Positions 34,321 to 47,700 of a stretch of DNA of 64,000 nucleotides are shown here, in pieces. Position 1 is the first letter of the stretch; the number at the start of each line of letters is the position of its first letter. This stretch comes from Lamellibrachia columna (Eukaryota; Annelida; Polychaeta; Sabellida; Siboglinidae): NCBI GenBank assembly GCA_963662155.1, contig OY759261.1, positions 71,082,669 through 71,146,668 on the forward strand, in the 5' to 3' direction. The notes below the pieces were generated by a model. That model was not told where the DNA came from. It worked only from the letters and a program-made list of their open reading frames with translations, and did not search any database. The translations under genes were made by a program, and so were the position numbers.

Positions 34321-35710
34321 TCATACGTCGATGTCCTCCGGCGAACTCAGACACCTGCTCGGTGTCGCCCTCTGGCGAGAGGACAGCTGCAGTGTGGAAG
34401 GTTTCGGGATCTCGCGGAGTATTATTGTCTCGTCCCTATCGCTATGGTAACCCTCACTTATGCTCTGCCCATCGCTAGTGACGACGACAGTTGGTTGTTT
34501 GGGGGCGGGCACACTGCACCCCCTCACGGGTGGCGGAGGGGGCGTCCCCCTCTTCTGCCTGTACTGACCGGGGGAGCTCCCCCCTGGCTTTCCACCCCCG
34601 GTGGTTTTCCCGCACCGATACGGAACTGCCGTGAACGGCAGTGGCTGCTGTCGTTGTGAGGTGGCGCCACTGTACGCCTTTGCGCGGTTGTCAGAGTTCG
34701 GCGATGGCATCGTTGTCGTAGCGATGGAACTACCGCTGCCCGAGTGTGGAACACGTGGCTGCCATACATTCTCCTCAGGTGGCGCCATCTGGAGGGCTGT
34801 GTAGGCGTGTGACGACCCGCTGTGGGACGAGCATGCAGATGGACTCACAGCCGTCGGAGTGCCCCCTGGTTGCGACGTCGGGGCAGATTTTCTCACACGA
34901 AACCTGCTCGGCTTCTCATAACACTCCGACATCGGACTCATTGCGGGAAAGTCCCCGATGTCCCCGGGACTCAACAGGGGATCGGGACTGCTTGGGGACA
35001 AGACGGGGCTTCGGTGGGGAGGGCTGAAACCCACTCCAAGGCCGTCCTCGCTCGCCTGGTACACCGCCCCCTGGCGGTCAGCCTCGGTGTCGCTGCTGCC
35101 ACCAGGTGATGCCACAGGGTCCGTCTGCTTGAGCACGTTGTTGAACTGTTCGTCGATCTGCCGCAGCAGTTCATTGAGATTCTTCAGTTTGAGAATGCGA
35201 TTCTTCGCCCCGGTAACCCCCCCGTCCCGACTCACTTCGAGGGACGGCCGCACGGGGCACTCAGGGGACACGACACCATCCATTTGGGTCCCTGTCTTGT
35301 GGTGATCAGGTGACCGTAACACGGCATAACCATCGGCATCACCAACAATACTATTATCACTGTCTTCCGACGAATCACTATCTTCACCGCCGAGTTTACC
35401 ATGCCCTTGCGACGAAAGTTTAAAGTCATCCGTGTAGTGTGCCGACATTCGTGGAATCGTCACGGCCGAGCGCTTCTGCAGTGGCACCATCTCCTCGGGA
35501 GTGGCTACCTTAAAGTTGTCCATACTGCGGCCGTGCTTCTTTTTAAGAATGCCCTTCTCCGGTGGCTTTGCTAGTGGCAACGCAACAAGTGATGCCATCT
35601 TCAGTTCGGTGCTGTCGCGGTCGGTGGTGCGGCTGTGGTCGCTCTCCGTCTCACTGAGGGCACCACTGTTACGCAACGCGTTCTTCGTTGCCTTCTTTAT
35701 CTTGTCAGCC
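34321..35710 (-). CDS. ADAM exon 18: cytoplasmic tail and stop
   Basis: The acceptor is cactgcag|ggctgac at 35710; the exon continues phase 2 and has 462 codons plus TGA at 34321. It encodes an intracellular tail rich in Ser, Pro and Gly, with a central helix-like KNLNELLRQIDEQFNNVLK, the Pro tracts SPVLSPSSPDPLLSPGD and RGTPPPPPVRG (SH3-ligand-like), several RSxS/SP sites, and the C-terminus SSPEDIDV. The last three residues IDV fit a class II PDZ ligand (inference). The exon is much longer than the tails of most ADAMs. The open frame upstream to 35925 is intron read-through. Confidence 0.88.
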
Positions 35711-38700
35711 CTGCAGTGGGAACACGGCACACATTCTTTCATAGCGTATTCCATGTTTGCTTGTGGCACACATACAAAGTCAAGTAAAATATTTATATTG
35801 TTGGGATTGTAGCTACACAGTAGTTTCAAATTGGCACAGGATTTAATCCAGTACACACACTGTACTGTGGCATCCAATACATTGTTAGGATTTGATGAAG
35901 ATGGGTATAAGAAGCAAGACGGCAATAAGAAGCAAGATGAGAATAAGAAGCAATATTAGAATAAGAAGCAAGATTAGAATAAGATGCAAGATGAGAATAA
36001 GAAGCAAGATGAGAATAAGAAGCAAGATGAGAATACGAAACAAGATTAGAATAAGAAGCAAGATTAGAATAAGATGCAAGATGAAAATAAGAAGCAAGAT
36101 GAGAATAAGAAGCAAGATTAGAATAAGAAGCAAGATTAGAATAAGATGCAAGATGAGAATAAGAAGCAAGATGAGAATAAGAGACAAGATGAGAATAAGA
36201 AACAAGATGAGAATAAGAAGCAAGATGAGAATGAGAAGCAAGATGAGAATGAGAAACAAGATGAGAATGAGAAGCAAGATGAGAATGAGAAGCAAGATGA
36301 GAATAAGAAACAAGATGAGAATAAGAAGCAAGATTAGAATAAGAAACAAGATGAGAATAAGAAACAAGATGAGAATAAGAAACAAGATGAGAATAAGAAA
36401 CAAGATGAGAATAAGAAACAAGATGAGAATAAGAAGCAAGATGATAATAAGAAGCAAGATGAGAATAAGAAGCAAGATGAGAATAAGAAGCAAGATGAGA
36501 ATAAGAAACAAGATGAGAATAAGAAGCAAGATGAGAATAAGAAGCAAGATGAGAATAAGAAACAAGATGAGAATAAGAAGCAATATTAGAATAAGAAACA
36601 AGATGAGAATAAGAAACAAGATGAGAATGAGAAACAAGATTAGAATGAGAAGCAAGATGAGAATAAGAAACAAGATGAGAATAAGAAGCATGATGAAAAT
36701 AAGAAGCAAGATGAGCATAAGAAGCAAGATTAGAATAAGAAGCAAGATGAGAATGCGAAGCAAGATGAGAATGAGAAGCAAGATGAGAATGAGAAGCAAG
36801 ATGAGAATGAGAAGCAAGATGAGAATGAGAAGCAAGATGAGAATAAGAAGCAAGATGAGAATAAGAGGCAAGATGAGAATAAGAAGCAAGATGAGAATGA
36901 GAAGCAAGATGAGAATAAGAAACAAGATGAGAATAAGAAGCAAGATGAGAATAAGAAACAAGATGAGAATGAGAAGCAAGATGAGAATAAGAAACAAGAT
37001 GAGAATAAGAAGCAATATTAGAATAAGAAACAAGATGAGAATGAGAAGCAAGATGAGAATAAGAAGCAAGATGAGAATAAGAAACAAGATGAGAATAAGA
37101 AGCAATATTAGAATAAGAAACAAGATGAGAATAAGAAACAAGATGAGAATAAGAAGCAAGATGAGAATAAGAAGCAAGATGAGAATAAGAAGCAAGATGA
37201 GAATGAGAAGCAAGATGAGAATGAGAAGCAAGATTAGAATGAGAAACAAGATTAGAATGAGAAACAAGATGAGAATGAGAAGCAAGATGAGAATGAGAAG
37301 CAAGATTAGAATGAGAAACAAGATGAGAATGAGAAGCAAGATGAGAATAAGAAGCAAGATGAGAATAAGAAGCAAGATGAGAATAAGAAGCAAGATGAGA
37401 ATAAGAAGCAAGATGAGAATAAGAAGCAAGATGAGAATAAGAAGCAAGACGAGAATAAGAAACAAGACGAGAATAAGAAGCAAGATGAGAAAAAGAAGCA
37501 AGATGAGAATAAGAAGCAAGATTAGAATAAGAAGCAAGATTAGAATGAGAAACAAGATGAGAATGAGAAGCAAGATGAGAATAAGAAGCAAGATGAGAAT
37601 GAGAAGCAAGATTAGAATGAGAAACAAGATTAGAATGAGAAACAAGATGAGAATGAGAAATAAGATGAGAATAAGAAGCAAGACGAGAATAAGAAACAAG
37701 ACGAGAATAAGAAGCAAGACGAGAATAAGAAACAAGACGAGAATAAGAAACAAGACGAGAATAAGAAGCAAGATGAGAATAAGAAGCAAGATGAGAATAA
37801 GAAACAAGATGAGAATGAGAAACAAGATGAGAATGAGAAGCAAGATGAGAATGAGAAGCAAGATGAGAATAAGATTCAAGATGAGAATAAGAAGCAAGAC
37901 GAGAATAAGAAGCAAGACGAGAATAAGAAAGAAGACGAGAATAAGAAACAAGACGAGAATAAGAAGCAAGATGAGAATAAGAAGCAAGATGAGAATAAGA
38001 AGCAAGATTAGAATAAGAAGCAAGATTAGAATGAGAAACAAGATGAGAATGAGAAGCAAGATGAGAATAAGAAGCAAGATGAGAATGAGAAGCAAGATTA
38101 GAATGAGAAACAAGATTAGAATGAGAAACAAGATGAGAATGAGAAATAAGATGAGAATAAGAAGCAAGACGAGAATAAGAAACAAGACGAGAATAAGAAG
38201 CAAGACGAGAATAAGAAACAAGACGAGAATAAGAAACAAGACGAGAATAAGAAGCAAGATGAGAATAAGAAGCAAGATGAGAATAAGAAGCAAGATGAGA
38301 ATAAGAAGTAAGATTAGAATAAGAAGCAAGATTAGAATGAGAAACAAGATGAGAATGAGAAGCAAGATGAGAATAAGAAGCAAGATGAGAATGAGAAGCA
38401 AGATTAGAATGAGAAACAAGATTAGAATGAGAAACAAGATGAGAATAAGAAGCAAGATGAGAATAAGAAGCAAGATTAGAATAAGAAGCAAGATTAGAAT
38501 GAGAAACAAGATTAGAATGAGAAACAAGTTGAGAATAAGAAACAAGATGAGAATAAGAAGCAAGATTAGAATAAGAAGCAAGATGAGAATAAGAAGCAAG
38601 ATGAGAATAAGAAGCAAGATGAGAATAAGAAACAAGATGAGAATGAGAAACAAGATGAGAATGAGAAGCAAGATGAGAATGAGAAGCAAGATGAGAATAA

Positions 38701-41700
38701 GAAACAAGATGAGAATAAGAAGCAAGATGAGAATAAGAAGCAAGATGAGAATAAGAAGCAAGATGAGAATAAGAAGCAAGATGAGAATGAGAAACAAGAT
38801 GAGAATGAGAAGCAAGATGAGAATAAGAAACAAGATGAGAATAAGAAGCAATATTAGAATAAGAAACAAGATGAGAATAAGAAGCAAGATGAGAATGAGA
38901 AGCAAGATGAGAATGAGAAACAAGATGAGAATAAGAAACAAGATGAGAATAAGAAGCAAGATGAGAATAAGAAGCAAGATGAGAATGAGAAGCAAGATGA
39001 GAATAAGAAGCAAGATGAGAATAAGAAGCAAGACGAGAATAAGAAACAAGACGAGAATAAGAAGCAAGACGAGAATAAGAAACAAGACGAGAATAAGAAA
39101 CAAGACGAGAATAAGAAGCAAGATGAGAATAAGAAGCAAGATGAGAATAAGAAGCAAGATCAGAATAAGAAGCAAGATTAGAATAAGAAACAAGATGAGA
39201 ATGAGAAACAAGATGAGAATGAGAAGCAAGATGAGAATAAGAAACAAGATGAGAATGAGAAGCAATATTAGAATAAGAAACAAGATGAGAATAAGAAGCA
39301 ATATTAGAATAAGAAACAAGATGAGAATAAGAAACAAGATGAGAATAAGAAACAAGATGAGAATGAGAAACAAGATTAGAATGAGAAGCAAGATTAGATT
39401 GAGAAGCAAGATTAGAATGAGAAGCAAGATGAGAATAAGAAACAAGATGAGAATAAGAAGCAAGATGAGAATAAGAAGCAAGATGAGAATAAGAAGCAAG
39501 ATGAGAATAAGAAGCAAGATGAGAATAAGAAGCAAGATGAGAATGAGAAACAAGATGAGAATAAGAAGCAATATTAGAATAAGAAACAAGATGAGAATAA
39601 GAAACAAGATGAGAATAAGAAACAAGATGAGAATAAGAAACAAGATGAGAATAAGAAGCAAGATGAGAATAAGAAGCAAGATGAGAATAAGAAACAAGAT
39701 GAGAATAAGAAGCAAGATGAGAATAAGAAACAAGATGAGAATAAGAAGCAATATTAGAATAAGAAACAAGATGAGAATAAGAAACAAGATGAGAATGAGA
39801 AACAAGATTAGAATGAGAAGCAAGATTAGATTGAGAAGCAAGATTAGAATGAGAAGCAAGATGAGAATAAGAAACAAGATGAGAATAAGAAGCAAGATGA
39901 GAATTAGAAGCAAGATGAGAATAAGAAGCAAGATGAGAATGAGAAACAACATGAGAATGAGAAGCAAGATGAGAATAAGAAACAAGATGAGAATAAGAAG
40001 CAATATTAGAATAAGAAACAAGATGAGAATAAGAAGCAAGATGAGAATGAGAAGCAAGATGAGAATGAGAAACAAGATGAGAATAAGAAGCAATATTAGA
40101 ATAAGAAACAAGATGAGAATAAGAAACAAGATGAGAATAAGAAACAAGATGAGAATAAGAAACAAGATGAGAATAAGAAGCAAGATGAGAATAAGAAGCA
40201 AGATGAGAATAAGAAGTAAGATGAGAATAAGAAGCAAGATGAGAATAAGAAGCAAGATGAGAATAAGAAGTAAGAAGAGAATAAGAAGCAAGAAGAGAAT
40301 AAGAAGCAAGATGAGAATAAGAAGCAAGATGAGAATAAGAAACAAGATGAGAATAAGAAGCAAGATTAGAATGAGAAGCAAGATTAGAATAAGAAGCAAG
40401 ATGAGAATAAGAAGCAAGATTAGAATGAGAAGCAAGATTAGAATAAGAAACAAGATGAGAATAAGAAGCAATATTAGAATAAGAAGCAAGATGAGAATAA
40501 GAAGCAAGATTAGAATGAGAAGCAAGATTAGAATAAGAAGCAAGATGAGAATAAGAAGTAAGAAGAGAATAAGAAGCAAGACGAGAATAAGAAGCAAGAT
40601 GAGAATAAGAAGTAAGAAGAGAATAAGAAGCAAGAAGAGAATAAGAAGCAAGATGAGAATAAGAAGCAAGATGAGAATAAGAAACAAGATGAGAATAAGA
40701 AGCAAGATTAGAATGAGAAGCAAGATTAGAATAAGAAGCAAGATGAGAATAAGAAGCAAGATTAGAATGAGAAGCAAGATTAGAATAAGAAACAAGATGA
40801 GAATAAGAAGCAATATTAGAATAAGAAGCAAGATGAGAATAAGAAGCAAGATTAGAATGAGAAGCAAGATGAGAATAAGAAACAAGATGAGAATAAGAAG
40901 CAAGATTAGAATAAGAAACAAGATGAGAATGAGAAGCAAGATGAGAATAAGAAGCAAGATGAGAATAAGAAGTAAGAAGAGAATAAGAAGCAAGACGAGA
41001 GTGAACTCTCACCGATATGACGGCATGGTGCCAAGATGAGAATAAGAAGTAAGAAGAGAATAAGAAGCAAGACGAGAGTGAACTCTCACCGATATGACGG
41101 CATGCTGCCAAATGAGATGAGCCGGTTAGAACCGCTGTCACTGAAGTCTTCCTTCCTACTAATGGGAGACGGAGGCAGCCCCAGGAAGAGGTCCTTTTTC
41201 TTTTTCTTCTTCTTCCGTTTCTTTATTTGTGCACGTTTCAGCTGCACTGGAACGCGACGTCTGGAAACAACAACACAATGTTTCTTTATTTGTGCACGTT
41301 TCAGCTGCACTGGAACGCGACGTCTGGAAACAACAACACAATGTTTCTTTATTTGTGCACGTTTCAGCTGCACTGGAACGCGACGTCTGGAAACAACAAC
41401 ACAATGTTTCTTTATTTGTGCACGTTTCAGCTGCACTGGAACGCGACGTCTGGAAACAACAACACAATGTTTCTTTATTTGTGCACGTTTCAGCTGCACT
41501 GGAACGCGACGTCTGGAAACAACAACACAATGTTTCTTTATTTGTGCACGTTTCAGCTGCACTGGAACGCGACGTCTGGAAACAACAACACAATGTTTCT
41601 TTATTTGTGCACGTTTCAGCTGCACTGGAACGCGACGTCTGGAAACAACAACACAATGTTTCTTTATTTGTGCACGTTTCAGCTGCACTGGAACGCGACG

Positions 41701-44700
41701 TCTGGAAACAACAACACAATGTTTCTTTATTTGTGCACGTTTCAGCTGCACTGGAACGCGACGTCTGGAAACAACAACACAATGTCTAATGCACACAAAT
41801 AATACAACATGCCTAGATTATGTTGCCTTCATCAGGAATCTGTATCAGTTTCTTGCATTGTTCTAAAAACTAATCATCCATTTAATTGTTGCCCCCAGCA
41901 GTCTGACACTGCTGGTTAACACAGAGAGGGGAACTTCTACTGTATAATGCAACATTATGGTCACTAACAAAAATACCCATCCTTCGGACGAGATAACTTG
42001 GTAGTTCGTAAGTGAATTTCAGGATACGCAACATTATCACAGAAATATCCATCTATGCCTTGGTACTTGATGCTCTCAGTCAATTTATCTAAATTGTGAT
42101 GGAATACTAGCATTAGAAATCAAATTGTGATGACTCCTTTCTGGGGTTGTACATGAATCACTGAAAGTTTGGCGCCTGAGGAGCAAAGCATCAAGGAGTA
42201 ACATAACATATGTACATAACATAACATATGTACATAACATAACATATGTACATACATAAGTTTTATTATAGTAAGATTACCTGTAGCAGAGCATGCTGAA
42301 GCCAAGGATGACGAGTCCTCCACCTGCGACACAGGCCAGGATGATCATGATCCACCTGGTGCTTCGGCGACTAACTACAAACACATGCACACACACAGCC
42401 GTACAGAACGTATTTCTCTTTGCAATGACCCAGCACCTAACTTCACAATCAGCATGACATTTTTTTTAAACACATGAAAACGAATGAATAGGTTCTGCCT
42501 TTTCCAAAAAGCAACATAAGCACATAATAGAATTTCCCTGAATTTAATCATCAAAGATGAGTTATTTCACGGAATTTCGGCATCTCACAGGATTTCAAAC
42601 TGTGTACTTTGGACCCAGTTCAACTTCAAGGAATTCAGTTGTGCGGTAAAGTAACAACTGTGAAATAACGTTATAAACCGTTATTTTTCACCATTCACGT
42701 GACGTCTGCAACGCAATCGCTGTGTAAAAATTTTCAGAGATGATCTCAAAATGTTGCTGTACCACACTATACGAAACTGATATCATTTCACCTCACATGC
42801 CACACTACACAAAACTTTTAATCACATCGACCAGTATGCATCATAGGCAACTTAGTATCCACCAGGTGGGGCTTCAGCCATCATATCACAAAACGAAGTC
42901 TGCACCTTATAAACTGTGATCTTAAGTAATGTTTTGGGGAAAAATACATCGAGTACGCCACTAAATGGACAGCTGCTCACCCCTCACCCTTGAAACCAAT
43001 TTCAAGTAGTGTTTTGAGGTGATCCCCTAGAGAGCAAAAGGCAACTACTGAAGCCACACTCACTCTTAGGGAATATGTGTGGTGTAATAGTTCTCTGGGT
43101 CACCACCAGAAGGATATCGCTTGCATTGGTTGTCGTTGACATCGTTGTGGTCACCATCGTTGTTGGGGGCAAAGTAACGGCTGGCATTGGGTCACTAGAG
43201 GGCAGCAGCTGACGTATGCTGCAGTCGGTGCCGACATAGCCGGGTTGACAGAAACACTTCACATCGCTTGTGCAAACCTACAAAGCACAGATCACTCAAG
43301 AGAAAGTGTCTAATAAGGGGTCTGGTCTAACGTTTGCTAGGGAGCAGTTCACTTGAACAGACATTAGGCATCTTCGTTCAGGCAGGTGGTAGGTCTCACC
43401 AAACCACTGTATGTAAAAAGAACATTACAATTTTGTTCAGTAATGACTAAGCAAAAGTTTTCAGCAATTTGATCATATCGACCCCCTTACCTGAACAATT
43501 ACATCACATCTTACCCCTTTCCTGAACATATTAATCATACCTTACCCCATTTCCTGAACAATTTTATTATATCTTACCACTTTCATGAACAATTTAATTA
43601 TATTTTACCCTCTTTCTTGAACAATTTAATCACATCTTACCCCTTTCCTGAACATACTAATAATATCTTATGCCATTTCATGAACAATCTGATCACATTT
43701 TAATCATATCTTACCCCTTTTCCTGAACAAGTCCTGTTGCCTATTCCATGGGGGCAGGAGGCCACAATGAGGGTGCGAACGGGCGTACACTGGCGGTTGA
43801 TACATATCGCCCCCTCCTTACATTTCGTGCCGTCCTTCACCATGCCCAGCTGTGGGGTGGGGTGGGGCATCGCCCCATTAAAAGTTCTGCAATCAAACAA
43901 TACTCAATGTGTTTGAACCAAGTCATCCCAGGTAATGGCATGCACCGGTAGTACAGGCAACTATATGAACATTATATGAACATTATCTAGGCACACTAAA
44001 GTGAAAGGTGAAAATGCAATAAAACACACATGCAATTTTCACTGAACAAGTGTGAAGAAATAAATTAGATTAGTTAAATAGACGAAAAAGGATGGAAGAA
44101 ATTCCTACTGACACCCAAAACATTTTCTATGGCTAAACAACGAACGCGTTTGTGGCTACAATAGTAATAATTATATTAAAGCCAACGGTTGGATTGGAAC
44201 CATCCAGAGAGTTATAATATATTCTTGCATTTCTTCTTCTAAATTATACTTACATATGAATAAAAATATATTATTACACAATCCCACAATTCAGTTCCCG
44301 AAGATGGCAATAACGGTTCAAAAGATGTTTGAAGAGCGACTCTCTCGAATACTTTGGCTGTACGCAGTCAGCTATGCCAATCTTGTGAGATCCAATCAAT
44401 ATATCCCAGAATGCGTGGCAGACCATAGATAATCATAGGGGTTCATTTGTGGGTCATACATATTATTATCAGGTGTCTGCCATCTCAAAGCCGCTGAGAT
44501 CAATATGACCGCCTGGGAACGTGAATTCTTAAACTGTACAGCTTGGTGAGCGAGGCTTCACAATGTACCAAGACTAGTGGACGCACAAAATGAACTCATT
44601 CACCAACAGAGACGAAATACTTGTCTTCCAACGTAGACCCCATTCAACAATGGATCTGTGAGCACTGCAAGCGTACCTTTCACTCCAGTTCATCACAGAT

Positions 44701-47700
44701 ATCCTGTGGCAACCCACTTGTTTACGTCAACCATGACAGATGACAGATGGTGATGGCTCAGGGTTGGCACAAGCTAGTAAATTTACACATTTCTGTGTCA
44801 CACAATGTGAGACTTACTGGAGCACATACAGCTGTGAGACTTACTTGAGTATATACAGCTGTGAGACTTACTTGAGTATATACAGCTGTGAGACTTACTT
44901 GAGTATATACAGCTGTGAGACTTACTTGAGTATATACAGCTGTGAGACTTACTTGAGTACATACAGCTGTGAGACTTACTTGAGTACATACAGCTGTGAG
45001 ACTTACTTGAGTATATACAGCTGTGAGACTTACTTGAGTATATACAGCTGTGAGACTTACTTGAGTATATACAGCTGTGAGACTTACTTGAGCACATACA
45101 GCTGTGAGACTTACTTGAGTATATACAGCTGTGAGACTTACTTGAGTACATACAGCTGTGAGACTTACTTGAGTATATACAGCTGTGAGACTTACTTGAG
45201 TATATACAGCTGTGAGACTTACTTGAGTACATACAGCTGTGAGACTTACTTGAGTATATACAGCTGTGAGACTTACTTGAGTACATACAGCTGTGAGACT
45301 TACTTGAGTATATACAGCTGTGAGACTTACTTGAGTATATACAGCTGTGAGACTTACTTGAGTATATACAGCTGTGAGACTTACTTGAGCACATACAGCT
45401 GTCAGACTTACCTGAGTACATACAGCTGTGAGACTTACTGGAGCACATACAGCTGTGAGACTTACTGGAGCACATACAGCTGTGAGACTTACTTGAGCAC
45501 ATACAGCTGTGAGACTTACTTGAGCACATACAGCTGTGAGACTTACTTGAGCACATACAGCTGTGAGACTTACTTGAGCACATACAGCTGTGAGACTTAC
45601 TTGAGTATATACAGCTGTGAGACTTACTTGAGTATATACAGCTGTGAGACTTACTTGAGCACATACAGCTGTGAGACTTACCTGAGTATATACAGCTGTG
45701 AGACTTACTGGAGCACATACAGCTGTGAGACTTACTGGAGCACATACAGCTGTGAGACTTACTTGAGCACATACAGCTGTGAGACTTACTTGAGCACATA
45801 CAGCTGTGAGACTTACTTGAGCACATACAGCTGTGAGACTTACTTGAGCACATACAGCTGTGAGACTTACTTGAGTACATACAGCTGTGAGACTTACTTG
45901 AGTATATACAGCTGTGAGACTTACTTGAGCACATACAGCTGTGAGACTTACTTGAGTATATACAGCTGTGAGACTTACTTGAGTATATACAGCTGTGAGA
46001 CTTACTTGAGCACATACAGCTGTGAGACTTACCTGAGTACATACAGCTGTGAGACTTACTGGAGCACATACAGCTGTGAGACTTACTGGAGCACATACAG
46101 CTGTGAGACTTACTTGAGCACATACAGCTGTGAGACTTACTTGAGCACATACAGCTGTGAGACTTACTTGAGCACATACAGCTGTGAGACTTACTTGAGT
46201 ACATACAGCTGTGAGACTTACTTGAGTATATACAGCTGTGAGACTTACTTGAGTATATACAGCTGTGAGACTTACTTGAGTATATACAGCTGTGAGACTT
46301 ATTTGAGCACATACAGCTGTGAGACTTACTTGAGTATATACAGCTGTGAGACTTACTTGAGTATATACAGCTGTGAGACTTACTTGAGCACATACAGCTG
46401 TGAGACTTATTTGAGCACATACAGCTGTGAGACTTATTTGAGCACATACAGCTGTGAGACTTATTTGAGCACATACAGCATTGAGACTTATTTGAGCACA
46501 TACAGCATTGAGACTTATTTGAGCACATACAGCTGTGAGACTTATTTGAGCACATACAGCTGTGAGACTTATTTGAGCACATACAGCTGTGAGACTTATT
46601 TAAGCACATACAGCTGACTTACTTGAGCACATACAGACTTACTTGAGTATATACAGCTGTGAGATTTACTTGAGCACATACAGCTGTGAGACTTATTTGA
46701 GCATATACAGCTGTGAGACTTACTTGCACGTATAGTTCAGGCCGTCATCAGTCATGAAGGTTGTGGTAGCGAATATTCGTTTTCGGCCGACCACTGGCAC
46801 AACAGCGCCACCTATGCAGTGTAGCAGGCCGCACTTGACATTGCTGAAATGCAGCAACATTTTCACTGATGCCGATCGTGGACAAGGCAAAATGAAGCGA
46901 TAACATGCATTAATATTAAAATTTTGCTGGAGTTGTCATATGCGGCTACCTATGATTTTACAATTTCAGTGAGCACAGCTCTTTCCTGTTAGATACGTCG
47001 AAGGGATGACAATGTAGAATTATACAAGAGAGTATGGGAGAAATATAATCAAAATCATCAGCTACATGCTCATGACCAGGAGGTACTATGGTACCATGGT
47101 GGTGGTACTAGTGGTAGTGTTGGTAGTAGCATGACAGCACCACCATGGTGGTGGTAGTAGTGGTGGTGTTGGTAGTAGCATGACAGCACCACCATGGTGG
47201 TGGTACTAGTGGTGGTGTTGGTAGTAGCATGACAGCACCACCATGGTGGTGGTACTAGTGGTGGTGTTGGTAGTAGCATGACAGCACCACCATGGTGGTG
47301 GTACTAGTGGTGGTGTTGGTAGTAGCATGACAGCACCACCATGGTGGTGGTACTAGTGGAGGTGTTGGTAGTAGCATGACAGCACCACCATGGTGGTGGT
47401 ACTAGTGGTGGTGTTGGTAGTAGCATAACAGCACCACCATGGTGGTGGTACTAGTGGTGGTGTTGGTAGTAGCATAACAGCACCACCATGGTGGTGGTAC
47501 TAGTGGAGGTGTTGGTAGTAGCATGACAGCACCACCATGGTGGTGGTACTAGTGGTGGTGTTGGTAGTAGCATGACAGCACCACCATGGTGGTGGTACTA
47601 GTGGTAGTGTTGGTAGTAGCATGACAGCACCACCATGGTGGTGGTAGTAGTGGTGGTGTTGGTAGTAGCATAACAGCACCACCATGGTGGTGGTACTAGT

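Larger units (their letters stand above)
35711..41089 (-). other. ADAM intron 17, filled by an 18-bp array
   Basis: This intron joins donor atcg|gtgagag (41089) to acceptor gcag|ggctg (35711). Apart from about 185 bases next to the acceptor and about 45 next to the donor, it is occupied by the 18-bp array. Confidence 0.85.

Noticed and set aside
35826..41141. Giant open frames of about 1,700-1,770 codons on both strands
   Set aside because: They are simple 6-residue repeats of an 18-bp intronic array lacking stops, and the minus one crosses the exon 17 donor. No domain, and the same region is open on the opposite strand.
41159..41802. Other-frame and + strand ORFs over the 63-bp array
   Set aside because: Only the minus frame that ends in the exon 17 sequence (SRRRVPVQLKRAQIKK) continues the ADAM coding phase; the rest are shadows.
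44740..46617. Cys-rich repeat ORFs of about 600 codons on both strands
   Set aside because: 27-bp periodicity in an intron, open on both strands, with no signal sequence or known Cys-rich family. Not toxin-like genes.
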